Source: a virus. From it: DNA of 48,180 nucleotides. The stretch spans positions 1 through 48,180 of IMG/VR virus record IMGVR_UViG_3300041405_000291; one strand, 5' to 3'. Of the stretch, positions 40,675-48,180 are shown one piece after another. The position numbers and the translations under genes are program-made. The stretch's first letter is position 1; the number at the start of each line of letters is the position of its first letter. The notes under the pieces are model-generated. The model did no database searches and was not told the DNA's origin. It saw only the letters and a list, made by a program, of their open reading frames with translations.

Positions 40675-40959
40675 ATGGAACGCACCCTCGCCCAAGCCGC
40701 AACCCACCTCGGCCTGACCCGCCCGAAGCTCATCGCACGCATGCGTGAAAAAGGTCTGCTCAACGATCGGAACCTACCGGCCTACCCCAACCGTGACCGC
40801 GACTACCTGCGGATCAAGGATGGCCACTGGTATCACGATCAGCTCGGCATGCAATACAGCCAATCGACCCGGATCAAGCAGCCCGGAATCCGCTGGCTAG
40901 CTGAGCAGTTGGGCATCGACCTGCCTGCCATCCCGGCTGACAGCCGTGACGTGGCCTAG
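40675..40959 (+). CDS. KilAC/antirepressor-like DNA-binding protein
   Basis: 94 aa. ERTLAQAATHLGLTRPKLIA RMREKGLLN and DGHWYHDQLGMQYSQSTRIK resemble the C-terminal KilAC domain of phage antirepressors, here without an N-terminal Ant/Bro domain. GAGGGG precedes the ATG. It may modulate CI; inference from family. Confidence 0.55.
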   Translation: MERTLAQAATHLGLTRPKLIARMREKGLLNDRNLPAYPNRDRDYLRIKDGHWYHDQLGMQYSQSTRIKQPGIRWLAEQLGIDLPAIPADSRDVA

Positions 40960-41125
40960 GGAATACGCCCGCCAGATCATCGCCATGCGGACACGAGAGG
41001 AGCGCAACGCCGCGCTCCTCGAAGTGCCCGAACATCTGCGCGAGCTGACCAGAACGCACTGCTTGAACGACTGGAACCACCCGGCCAGAAAACAACGCAA
41101 GGAGGCCCAACAAAGCCATGAGTAA
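40946..41125 (+). CDS. Small basic protein, 59 aa
   Basis: GTG start inside the end of the KilAC-like gene; TWPREYARQIIAMRTREERN and PEHLRELTRTHCLNDWNHPA. Overlaps the next gene as well (ATG before its stop), so tightly coupled on both sides. Unknown function. Confidence 0.6.
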   Translation: MTWPREYARQIIAMRTREERNAALLEVPEHLRELTRTHCLNDWNHPARKQRKEAQQSHE

Positions 41126-41435
41126 CACAGCACAAAACCCTCTGCGCCTGCACCCGGCGCCGGAATCAGCCACTGTCGAGTTGCTCTACCGCATATTCGG
41201 TGACGTCCTGATCCCGCTCGAAAAAGTGCGCGAGCAGTATTTCCGCAACCTCAACGAGCAATCGTTCGTGGCCGAGATAAGCAGCGGTCGCATCCAGCTC
41301 CCCATCACCACGCTGGACACCAGCCGCAAGGCACCGAAGTACGCACACATCCGCCACGTCGCCTCACTGATCGACATCCGCGCTTACAAGGCCGACGAAG
41401 ACATGCAGCGGCAGCAGGACGACACCAACGAGTAA
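41118..41435 (+). CDS. PrtN-like pyocin activator family protein
   Basis: 105 aa. TVELLYRIFGDVLIPLEKVR, YFRNLNEQSFVAEISSGRIQ and YAHIRHVASLIDIRAYKADE match the PrtN family. In P. aeruginosa PrtN activates pyocin genes and is repressed by PrtR. Here it sits in the CI-controlled early operon of a prophage next to a PrtR-regulated locus. It could activate phage late genes or the tailocin. AAGGAGG lies 12 nt upstream. Confidence 0.75.
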   Translation: MSNTAQNPLRLHPAPESATVELLYRIFGDVLIPLEKVREQYFRNLNEQSFVAEISSGRIQLPITTLDTSRKAPKYAHIRHVASLIDIRAYKADEDMQRQQDDTNE

Positions 41436-41492
41436 CACCCAAAAACCAACGGCTGCCACCACCAGCCGAAGACTTCACCAGGAGCACACCAC

Positions 41493-41960
41493 ATGACTGC
41501 AGTTCAAATCTACGCGCTGATAGCGATCGTCCTCATGACCGCCGGCGTTTACTGGCTCGCCTACCGGCACGGCTTCAACAGTGGCCGAGCCGAGGGACAT
41601 TCAGAGGGCTACAGCGAAGGCTATGACGTTGGCGGCTGTGTTGGGTATCGAGACGGCCAAGCGATCCAGAGCGCTGATAGCGCGGAAGAAATCCGCAACC
41701 TGCGGCACACCCTTGATCAGGCACACAACCAACGCAAGAAACTCTACACGCACTATGAGCGCGCCTTGGCTGCCTCAAAACTTGGCGAACAGGAACGACT
41801 GATCCTACTGGAAATCGCCGAGAAACTCCGGATCGCATCTGAAACATTCAGCGCCTTTCGCACCGGCAAAAAGCTGGAACGCGATACCAGCGCCCTCCGT
41901 GACCAGGCGCTGGCCATGGCTGCTCTGCTGGAACCGGTCGAGCAGGAGAACGCCGCATGA
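41493..41960 (+). CDS. Membrane-anchored coiled-coil protein, 155 aa
   Basis: N-terminal helix TAVQIYALIAIVLMTAGVYW LAY, then a Gly/Ser/Glu repeat (GRAEGHSEGYSEGYDVGG) and a long coiled coil. AGGAG precedes the ATG. Ends by ATGA overlap with the next gene. Function unknown; common type in Pseudomonas phage early regions. Confidence 0.65.
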   Translation: MTAVQIYALIAIVLMTAGVYWLAYRHGFNSGRAEGHSEGYSEGYDVGGCVGYRDGQAIQSADSAEEIRNLRHTLDQAHNQRKKLYTHYERALAASKLGEQERLILLEIAEKLRIASETFSAFRTGKKLERDTSALRDQALAMAALLEPVEQENAA

Positions 41961-42571
41961 GCGAAATCCGTCCCCAATCCAGCACCCACCGCAACCCGGC
42001 TAACGCCCCATCAGCGGCTGATGCACCAACGCGCACTCAAATTTCGGAGGAAAGCGGCATGCAAATGGACCAGCACGACACCCAATCCACGACCGCTTTG
42101 CTCCGCAAGGAAACCAGCGTCGACATACTAGAAACAAACAGTCTCTGCTGCGCAGCAGCAGGCATTATTGTTCCTTGCAGCAGCTCCACCGAGGCACTTA
42201 TACCCCACGTAAAGCTGCGCGAGGCAGCGACACCCAATGCCACGCTAAACGCTCAGAATCGCCCGCCCGCGCAGCTTGCGGAGGGGTATAAGCACCCCGT
42301 TTGCGCCTCCGAACGCCCCGAAAAAATTGCCGCCAACAAGGTGCAGATCAACGAGCGCGCCGAGTTCGAAAAAGAGTTCCCAGTGCCCGAAGGTCTGCAG
42401 TACTGCACACAGCGAGGCACGTACATCACCGCACCAGGCGCGAATACATCCGACTCATTCGCCCGTGAGCATTACGCGTACCGGGCCGGCTTCGCCGCTT
42501 GGAGTCGCAGAGCGTGGAAGCATGCCGCGCTAGTTGCTCAGCAAGAAGGGACGTGCCCATGCAGCCTCTAA
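41957..42571 (+). CDS. Hypothetical protein, 204 aa
   Basis: Ser/Thr/Ala-rich, disordered-looking N-terminal half; C-terminal domain FEKEFPVPEGLQYCTQRGTY ... YAYRAGFAAWSRRAW looks folded and conserved in type. Translation coupled to the preceding gene. Unknown. Confidence 0.6.
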   Translation: MSEIRPQSSTHRNPANAPSAADAPTRTQISEESGMQMDQHDTQSTTALLRKETSVDILETNSLCCAAAGIIVPCSSSTEALIPHVKLREAATPNATLNAQNRPPAQLAEGYKHPVCASERPEKIAANKVQINERAEFEKEFPVPEGLQYCTQRGTYITAPGANTSDSFAREHYAYRAGFAAWSRRAWKHAALVAQQEGTCPCSL

Positions 42572-42608
42572 CATTCGTCCTGCACTTGATGCTACGGGAG
42601 ACACAATC

Positions 42609-42806
42609 ATGAGCCTCCCTCGCTGGGTGATGATCAACCGAGCCTCCGAACTCACTGGATATAGCGAAGACGCAATTCGCCACAAGGTTAAAAACGGCAC
42701 GTGGGCTCAAGGCAGGGTCTGGCGCAAGACGCCAGACGGCCGAATCGCAATCAACATGACGGAGTATGACAAGTGGGCCGAGAGCGCACCGCAGCAAGCG
42801 GCCTAG
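42609..42806 (+). CDS. Excisionase-like protein (Xis)
   Basis: 65 aa. PRWVMINRASELTGYSEDAI RHKVKNGTW, then VWRKTPDGRIAINMTEYDKW: a MerR/excisionase winged-helix typical of Xis beside tyrosine integrases. Overlaps the integrase start. Would direct excision and so restore native mutS. Confidence 0.8.
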   Translation: MSLPRWVMINRASELTGYSEDAIRHKVKNGTWAQGRVWRKTPDGRIAINMTEYDKWAESAPQQAA

Positions 42807-44032
42807 AGGCAGAGCTGGCCAAACACAAAGGGATTGAGATACACGGCGGAAGCATTCGCGTCGTATTCATGTGGCGGCGAATTCGCTGCCGCGAAACCCT
42901 TGGCTTGCCCGTGACCAAAGCCAACGTCAAGCATGCCGCCCTACTCAGGGCGGCAATTCTTCACGAGATCAAGACAGGGCATTTTGAGTACGGTCGCCAC
43001 TTCCCAAACTCAAAAAATGCGACGAACTACACGGCCGTAAAAGACGAGCGGATCGGGGCGCTGCTTGCGCGTTACAAACCGCTGAAGGCTGTCGACATCA
43101 CTCCAATGACCGAAGAAAAGTACGGCTATGCATTGGATATCTGCGCTGAATTGCTAGGCTCGGATCGCTTGGTGGGCATCCTGCTACCCGAAGATATCCA
43201 ACGACTGAGAACCCAATTGATCGCCACCAGGGCGCCGTCGACGGCGAACCATTACCTGGCGACTTTCGCCGGCTTCTTAGCGTGGTGTGAAGACAACAGA
43301 TATTGCCGTGAGGGGTTGGCGGCGGCCTGCGTCCGTTTCGCAATGATCGGACGCGAACCAGATCCTCTGACGAAAGCAGAGTTCGACCAGTTGATAAATA
43401 AGGGCTGTTTACACGTTCAGGATTCGGCTGCGATCACACTCGCCGTTTACACAGGACTTAGACCCGGAGAATTATGCGGGCTGGCGGTGGAGGATATTGA
43501 CCTGGCGTCCGGGCAGCTACACATTACCAGAGCGATCACTGCAGACGGCACCTTCAAAGTCCCCAAAACTGGTAAGCCCCGCACCGTATTTTTGATGCCA
43601 CCAGCCCTCGATGCTTGCAAAAGCCTTATCGGTCTCGTTGAAAACCATGAACCGAGGACTATCGAGATTTATATGAATCGGCATGAGAGCAGGCAGGAAA
43701 CGGTAACGCCATTGCTGTCTCCGACCACGCAGGCTCGAAAGAAAATCATCAATCACTGGTACGTCCCGACATCATGGAATACCAAATGGGCCGCCGTACA
43801 AAAACGCTCTGAGATACGCCCGCGCCGGCCCTATCAGACCAGACATACATATGCATGCTGGTGCCTGACTGCGCGTGGCAATTTGGCGTTCATTGCGAAA
43901 CAGATGGGACACAAAGACTTCACTATGCTAGTTGAGGTATATGCAAAATGGATGGATGACGAATCCCCTTCCGAGCTAAAAAATATATGGTCGGCACTGA
44001 CAAAACAGTTCAAGGCACCATCCCTTTATTAA
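42773..44032 (+). CDS. Phage integrase (tyrosine recombinase)
   Basis: 419 aa from GTG 42773. N-terminal arm-binding region, SAM-like core-binding domain, catalytic domain with Arg in YTGLRPGELCGL, His-x-x-Arg in QTRHTYACW, GH in QMGHKDF, and Tyr in VEVYAKWM. Full-length and intact. Lies ~1.4 kb from attR because the PIN gene intervenes. Its last 23 bp overlap that convergent gene. Confidence 0.92.
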   Translation: MGRERTAASGLEAELAKHKGIEIHGGSIRVVFMWRRIRCRETLGLPVTKANVKHAALLRAAILHEIKTGHFEYGRHFPNSKNATNYTAVKDERIGALLARYKPLKAVDITPMTEEKYGYALDICAELLGSDRLVGILLPEDIQRLRTQLIATRAPSTANHYLATFAGFLAWCEDNRYCREGLAAACVRFAMIGREPDPLTKAEFDQLINKGCLHVQDSAAITLAVYTGLRPGELCGLAVEDIDLASGQLHITRAITADGTFKVPKTGKPRTVFLMPPALDACKSLIGLVENHEPRTIEIYMNRHESRQETVTPLLSPTTQARKKIINHWYVPTSWNTKWAAVQKRSEIRPRRPYQTRHTYACWCLTARGNLAFIAKQMGHKDFTMLVEVYAKWMDDESPSELKNIWSALTKQFKAPSLY

Positions 44033-45263
44033 AACCCTCATTTATCATCTTTATAGAGTCCGCCGCTGATCGAGTTAAGCGTTCGCGGCGTACTCTCTCA
44101 AGCTCAACCTCCACCATTTCACGCATTGAATCCATACTTCGAATCGCGTCAACACAACGCTTATAAGATTCCTCTTCAGAATCAATATTGAGCGCGATCA
44201 GGCCTGCACGAATACTTGCCAGAGACTGCAATTCCTTTTTCATCTCAAGCAATGATAAAACAAGCGCTTCCTCCCTCTCCCTGAGGCTACTATCAGTATC
44301 CTTTACCCAACCCAAAGTCTTATCAAAAAACCATTTACCGGGAAAGCTCGGACAATCTGATTTTATCGCATAGAGCATATTTTCTTGATCATCCACGCGA
44401 ATATCACGAATCTCTTTAACGGCTTCCTCAGAGTCATCCTGGTTTAGGTATTCGCTTGCCCTTTCTAGAAACCTATCGGGAGAGTACATATAAAAAGATG
44501 AACCAACGACAGATAAAAACTCCTCTTTTAGCTTCGGCTGTGGCCCAAGAGTCTTACCCTGAAATGTATACCACCAATCTTCCTTTGCATCACCCGTCAC
44601 AAAGATCACCGGCTTTTGGTCAGCTTTTGCTTTATCGAGAATTTGTAGCCAGACTATATAGTCGCCATAAGGCCTACACCTTTCATCAAAAATTATTGAA
44701 TCAGAGGCTTTTTTCACATCACAAAAACCCGGTGGAATTTTTTGCTCATATCGCTCCTGACCATCCTTTAGAATCCGCTCTAACTGAGCGCGCTCAAAAG
44801 CCTGACCAACTTTCCCATCAAACAATACCCCTAACTTATCCTTGATCTCATCCGAATTTATTCGCTTGTCATGAACACGTTTATTCTCATTTAACTCAGA
44901 TGAGAGCCGAGCGAACAAAGCTGAACTTTCAGTGAGAGTGGCCTCACTAACAAAAGGATGCTGATTGTGACTCTCTAAACTTTTCTTTAGAGCTTCAACC
45001 TTCTTGACCGCATCATCATATATCTTTCCCTGCTCACCAATCACGGCTAGTCGGTTATTTAGGTATTCGAACGCTACTTGATGAGGTATCCAAAGTCGCT
45101 CACCCAACGCCTCGAATACATCAAGCAGCTTCGCACAAGTGAGATCAGAGTATCGATAAAGATTGAGCAGAACATTAGCATCCAAGACAAAAATACAGTC
45201 GCCCCACATTTGATCGATATCATCGATTTGAGTCGAAAAAAAACCTGGGAATTCCGTTTTCAT
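44010..45263 (-). CDS. PIN-like domain protein (defence candidate)
   Basis: 417 aa. N-terminal PIN-like fold: IFVLDANVLLNLYRYSD (Asp28 as metal ligand), YLNNRLAVIGEQGKIYDDA, then DYIVWLQILDKAKADQKPVI FVTGDAKEDWW, the DUF4935/PIN_8-like pattern of putative RNases. The C-terminal third is coiled coil. ATG 45263 (GGAG upstream) preferred to 45281. AT-rich, placed between integrase and attR, a usual spot for acquired cargo. No antitoxin partner seen. Confidence 0.75.
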   Translation of the reverse strand: MKTEFPGFFSTQIDDIDQMWGDCIFVLDANVLLNLYRYSDLTCAKLLDVFEALGERLWIPHQVAFEYLNNRLAVIGEQGKIYDDAVKKVEALKKSLESHNQHPFVSEATLTESSALFARLSSELNENKRVHDKRINSDEIKDKLGVLFDGKVGQAFERAQLERILKDGQERYEQKIPPGFCDVKKASDSIIFDERCRPYGDYIVWLQILDKAKADQKPVIFVTGDAKEDWWYTFQGKTLGPQPKLKEEFLSVVGSSFYMYSPDRFLERASEYLNQDDSEEAVKEIRDIRVDDQENMLYAIKSDCPSFPGKWFFDKTLGWVKDTDSSLREREEALVLSLLEMKKELQSLASIRAGLIALNIDSEEESYKRCVDAIRSMDSMREMVEVELERVRRERLTRSAADSIKMINEGFNKGMVP

Positions 45264-45443
45264 TGTTTGCTCCGGCCTCATAGTGGTGGCAGGGTGGTGG
45301 CGTCACACTCAACATAGTCCCGACTGGCATTCCCCACCACCCCCTATGTTAACCTCGTTCTATTCGGTGGAATTTTGGCAAGCAACACGCGCCACCGCCC
45401 CATTTTTGCCCCACACCTCTACCAGAATCACTCTAAGACATTG
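45264..45443. promoter_or_regulatory. Phage-supplied mutS upstream region
   Basis: 180 bases between the divergent PIN gene and the mutS ATG. Holds GGGTGGTGG (45292-45300) with its complement CCACCACCC (45334-45342), a weak -10-like TATGTT (45345-45350) without a good -35, the 17-bp terminal repeat, and only AAGA as ribosome site. mutS must be expressed from here or by read-through. Confidence 0.45.
45397..45413. repeat. 17-bp terminal repeat, right copy
   Basis: GCCCCATTTTTGCCCCA, identical to 1363-1379. Lies 30 bases before the phage-borne mutS start codon, so integrase binding and mutS leader overlap. Confidence 0.5.
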
Positions 45444-48026
45444 ATGAATAAAGCAATTTCAGATTTATCCAGCCACACTCCGATGATGCAGCAATACTGG
45501 CGCCTGAAGAATCAGCATCCGGACCAGCTGATGTTTTATCGCATGGGCGATTTCTACGAAATCTTCTACGAAGATGCGAAGAAAGCCGCCAAGTTGCTGG
45601 ACATCACCCTGACCGCGCGCGGGCAGTCGGCGGGACAGGCGATTCCGATGTGTGGGATTCCTTACCACGCGGCGGAAGGTTACCTGGCGAAACTGGTCAA
45701 GCTCGGCGAGTCGGTGGTGATTTGCGAGCAGGTCGGCGACCCGGCCACCAGCAAAGGCCCGGTGGAGCGTCAAGTCGTACGGATCATCACGCCGGGGACG
45801 GTCAGTGACGAAGCGTTACTCGATGAACGCCGCGATAACCTGATCGCAGCTGTATTGGGCGATGAGCGCCTGTTCGGTCTGGCGGTGCTGGACATCACCA
45901 GCGGCAACTTCACCGTGCTAGAGATCAAAGGCTGGGAAAACCTGCTGGCAGAACTGGAGCGGGTGAATCCGGTTGAGCTGCTGATTCCGGATGACTGGCC
46001 TAAAGACCTGCCGGCGGAGAAACGCCGTGGCGTACGTCGTCGTGCGCCGTGGGACTTTGAGCGTGACTCGGCGTTGAAAAGTCTCTGCCAGCAGTTTTCC
46101 ACTCAAGACCTGAAAGGCTTCGGCTGCGAAAACCTGACCCTGGCCATCGGCGCTGCCGGCTGCCTGCTGGCCTACGCCAAAGAGACCCAGCGCACCGCCC
46201 TGCCCCACTTGCGCAGCCTGCGTCACGAACGTCTCGATGACACCGTGGTGCTCGACGGCGCCAGCCGGCGCAATCTGGAACTCGACACCAATCTGGCCGG
46301 TGGCCGCGACAACACGCTGCAATCGGTGGTCGATCGTTGCCAGACCGCCATGGGCAGCCGTTTGCTGACTCGTTGGCTGAACCGGCCGTTGCGCGACCTC
46401 ACAGTGCTGCTGGCACGCCAGACGTCGATTCGCTGCCTGCTCGACGGCTACCGTTTTGAAAAGCTGCAACCGCAGCTCAAGGAAATCGGCGACATCGAGC
46501 GGATCCTGGCGCGAATCGGCCTGCGTAATGCGCGACCACGTGACCTTGCGCGTCTGCGTGACGCTCTCGGCGCACTGCCCGAACTGCAAGTGGCGATGAC
46601 CGATCTGGAAGCGCCGCACCTGCAGCATCTGGCGGCCACCACCAGCACCTATCCAGAACTGGCGGCGCTGCTGGCAAAAGCCATTATCGACAACCCGCCT
46701 GCGGTGATCCGCGACGGCGGCGTGCTGAAAACCGGTTACGACAGTGAACTCGACGAACTGCAATCGCTGAGCGAAAACGCCGGCCAGTTCCTCATCGATC
46801 TGGAAGCCCGGGAGAAGGCCCGTACTGGTCTGGCCAATCTAAAAGTTGGCTACAACCGTATCCACGGCTACTTCATCGAACTGCCGAGCAAGCAGGCTGA
46901 ATCGGCGCCGGCCGACTACATCCGCCGGCAGACGCTCAAAGGCGCCGAGCGTTTCATCACGCCCGAGCTGAAAGAATTCGAAGACAAGGCGCTGTCGGCC
47001 AAGAGTCGCGCGCTGGCTCGGGAAAAAATGCTTTATGAGGCGCTGCTCGAAGACTTGATCAGCCAGTTGCCGCCGTTGCAGGACACCGCCGGCGCCTTGG
47101 CCGAGCTGGATGTGCTGAGCAACCTTGCCGAGCGTGCCTTGAACCTCGACCTTAACTGCCCGCGTTTCGTCAGCGAGCCGTGCATGCGCATCACCCAGGG
47201 TCGTCACCCGGTAGTCGAGCAAGTGCTGACCACGCCGTTCGTGGCCAACGACCTGAGCCTGGACGACAATACGCGCATGCTGGTCATCACCGGCCCGAAC
47301 ATGGGCGGTAAATCCACTTACATGCGGCAAACCGCTTTGATCGTGTTGCTGGCGCATATCGGAAGTTTCGTGCCGGCCGCCAGTTGCGAGTTATCGCTGG
47401 TCGACCGCATCTTCACCCGTATCGGCTCAAGCGATGATCTGGCCGGCGGTCGCTCGACCTTCATGGTCGAGATGAGCGAAACCGCCAACATCCTGCATAA
47501 CGCGACCGAGCGCAGTCTGGTGCTGATGGACGAAGTCGGGCGCGGTACCAGCACCTTTGACGGTCTGTCGCTGGCGTGGGCGGCGGCCGAGCGCTTGGCT
47601 CATCTGCGCGCCTACACCCTGTTCGCCACGCACTATTTTGAACTGACCGTGCTGCCCGAAGCCGAACCTCTTGTAGCTAACGTGCACCTCAACGCTACCG
47701 AGCACAACGAACGGATCGTGTTCCTGCACCACGTTCTGCCTGGGCCGGCCAGCCAGAGCTACGGCTTGGCAGTCGCGCAACTGGCCGGCGTGCCGAGCGA
47801 AGTAATCTTGCGCGCGCGCGAGCATCTGAGCCGTCTGGAAGACACCGCCCTGCCGCACGAGGCGCCGAAACCGGCAGCGAAGGGCAAGCCGTCGACACCG
47901 CAGCAAAGCGATATGTTCGCCTCGCTGCCACATCCGGTGCTCGATGAGTTGGCCAAGGTCGATCTGGACGACATGACGCCACGTCGAGCGCTGGAAATGC
48001 TCTATGCACTGAAGAACCGGATATAA
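45444..48026 (+). CDS. mutS: DNA mismatch repair protein MutS
   Basis: 860 aa, normal length. Mismatch-binding motif GDFYEIF (Phe37, Glu39), clamp and lever domains, Walker [10 protein letters not shown], Walker [17 protein letters not shown], and C-terminal [16 protein letters not shown]. The ATG at 45444 matches the native N-terminus; an upstream in-frame TTG at 45375 lies in phage DNA and is not needed. The first 41 bases are phage-borne and were swapped in by integration; the native 5' end remains at 1200. Confidence 0.95.
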   Translation: MNKAISDLSSHTPMMQQYWRLKNQHPDQLMFYRMGDFYEIFYEDAKKAAKLLDITLTARGQSAGQAIPMCGIPYHAAEGYLAKLVKLGESVVICEQVGDPATSKGPVERQVVRIITPGTVSDEALLDERRDNLIAAVLGDERLFGLAVLDITSGNFTVLEIKGWENLLAELERVNPVELLIPDDWPKDLPAEKRRGVRRRAPWDFERDSALKSLCQQFSTQDLKGFGCENLTLAIGAAGCLLAYAKETQRTALPHLRSLRHERLDDTVVLDGASRRNLELDTNLAGGRDNTLQSVVDRCQTAMGSRLLTRWLNRPLRDLTVLLARQTSIRCLLDGYRFEKLQPQLKEIGDIERILARIGLRNARPRDLARLRDALGALPELQVAMTDLEAPHLQHLAATTSTYPELAALLAKAIIDNPPAVIRDGGVLKTGYDSELDELQSLSENAGQFLIDLEAREKARTGLANLKVGYNRIHGYFIELPSKQAESAPADYIRRQTLKGAERFITPELKEFEDKALSAKSRALAREKMLYEALLEDLISQLPPLQDTAGALAELDVLSNLAERALNLDLNCPRFVSEPCMRITQGRHPVVEQVLTTPFVANDLSLDDNTRMLVITGPNMGGKSTYMRQTALIVLLAHIGSFVPAASCELSLVDRIFTRIGSSDDLAGGRSTFMVEMSETANILHNATERSLVLMDEVGRGTSTFDGLSLAWAAAERLAHLRAYTLFATHYFELTVLPEAEPLVANVHLNATEHNERIVFLHHVLPGPASQSYGLAVAQLAGVPSEVILRAREHLSRLEDTALPHEAPKPAAKGKPSTPQQSDMFASLPHPVLDELAKVDLDDMTPRRALEMLYALKNRI
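45473..45484. other. attR core (CCACACTCCGAT)
   Basis: Identical 12 bases to attL at 1229-1240, lying in codons 10-14 of intact mutS. Upstream is phage, downstream is host mutS. Confidence 0.85.
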
Positions 48027-48064
48027 GCACTGAAGAAGCGGATATAACGCAATTCGCTTCAAGC

Positions 48065-48180
48065 TGTTAGAATCTCGCGCGGTTCGGGATGCTGCTGGCT
48101 CATAGCCTGGTCAGCAGGTATCGCTCCCGAACCTGGCGACCCCAACCGTGAAGGGGCAACGCTGCCGCCGCCTGAGGAGA
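48065..48180 (+). ncRNA. Structured leader or small RNA downstream of mutS
   Basis: A -10-like TTAGAAT (48067-48073) is followed within ~10 bases by a closed stem GGTTCGGGA (48081-48089) / TCCCGAACC (48125-48133) with inner TGCTG/CAGCA and GGCT/AGCC pairings, then a second hairpin CCCC (48140-48143) / GGGG (48153-48156). This looks like a structured 5' leader reading off the right edge. In many pseudomonads fdxA lies next to mutS, so it may be its leader. I could not assign a riboswitch class. Confidence 0.45.

Larger units (their letters stand above)
1241..45484. mobile_element. Prophage integrated in the 5' end of mutS (~44.2 kb)
   Basis: Complete-looking temperate phage. Ends are set by the duplicated CCACACTCCGAT core and the split mutS. 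It has integrase and excisionase beside attR, CI/Cro/CII regulation, a primase-helicase, a lambda-family head module (GpA terminase, gpB portal, gpD, gpE), a P2/Mu-family contractile tail module, and holin, endolysin and Rz/Rz1. No obvious inactivating break was seen in the structural genes, so it may be inducible. AT-richer accessory genes (SIR2, Septu, PIN) lie at both ends and in the immunity region. Confidence 0.92.

Noticed and set aside
45375-45443. Upstream in-frame TTG start for mutS
   Set aside because: The extension lies in phage DNA and includes the terminal repeat; the ATG at 45444 matches the native N-terminus.
1-48180. CRISPR array, insertion sequence or rRNA
   Set aside because: No regularly spaced direct repeats with unique spacers, no transposase and no rRNA sequence were seen.

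Overview
The window is a piece of a Pseudomonas chromosome, most likely P. fluorescens group. Evidence: a complete mutS at the right end with Pseudomonas-type sequence, a PrtR-type LexA-like repressor at the left end (the regulator of the tailocin cluster that fluorescent pseudomonads carry beside mutS), high-GC codon use, and prophage genes resembling those of Pseudomonas phages.

Layout. (1) 1-1199 is host sequence: the prtR-type repressor, a leftward promoter laced with ATGCAT dyads (presumably for a tailocin operon off the left edge), and the native mutS leader. (2) 1200-1240 is the first 41 bases of the native mutS gene, cut off by a prophage. (3) About 1241-45484 is a ~44.2 kb prophage inserted in codon 14 of mutS; the 12-bp core CCACACTCCGAT is present at both ends. 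The phage brings its own copy of the first 14 mutS codons, which restores a full-length MutS (45444-48026) but replaces its native promoter and leader. (4) 48027-48180 holds a promoter and a strongly structured leader or small RNA downstream of mutS.

Phage modules from left to right: a SIR2-like protein beside attL; a leftward array of about eleven small unknown genes whose spacers share a recurring hairpin element, headed by a second, catalytic-domain-only tyrosine recombinase; a D12-class adenine methylase with a LexA box and an adjacent sRNA-like hairpin plus terminator; lysis (Rz/Rz1, GH19 endolysin); a P2/Mu-like contractile tail (D, X, U, tape measure, E/E', tube, sheath, fibre, I, J, W, V, Z); a lambda-like head (connector, MCP, gpD decoration, ClpP-like protease, portal, gpW, GpA terminase, Nu1); holin; a Q-like regulator with a terminator downstream; a VapE-type primase-helicase with an iteron-like repeat field; a DksA/TraR zinc finger; CII; Cro; and CI. 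Between cI and the rightward early promoter sits a two-gene Septu system (PtuA ATPase and PtuB HNH nuclease). The rightward early operon encodes small proteins, a KilAC-type protein, a PrtN-like activator, excisionase and integrase. A PIN-domain protein beside attR completes the element.

How it works together (inference). CI, a self-cleavable S24 repressor, appears to bind a 17-bp dyad (ATCAAC-N5-GTTGAT) in the cro/cI region and twice more over the promoter of the integrase operon, so DNA damage would release both operons. Head, tail and lysis genes lie downstream of a terminator that the Q-like protein could antiterminate. Several independent units sit inside the late operon with their own terminators (morons). 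Three defence-type loci (SIR2, Septu, PIN) occupy the two ends and the immunity region, which fits a lysogen that protects its host. Insertion in mutS places mismatch repair under phage-supplied 5' DNA.
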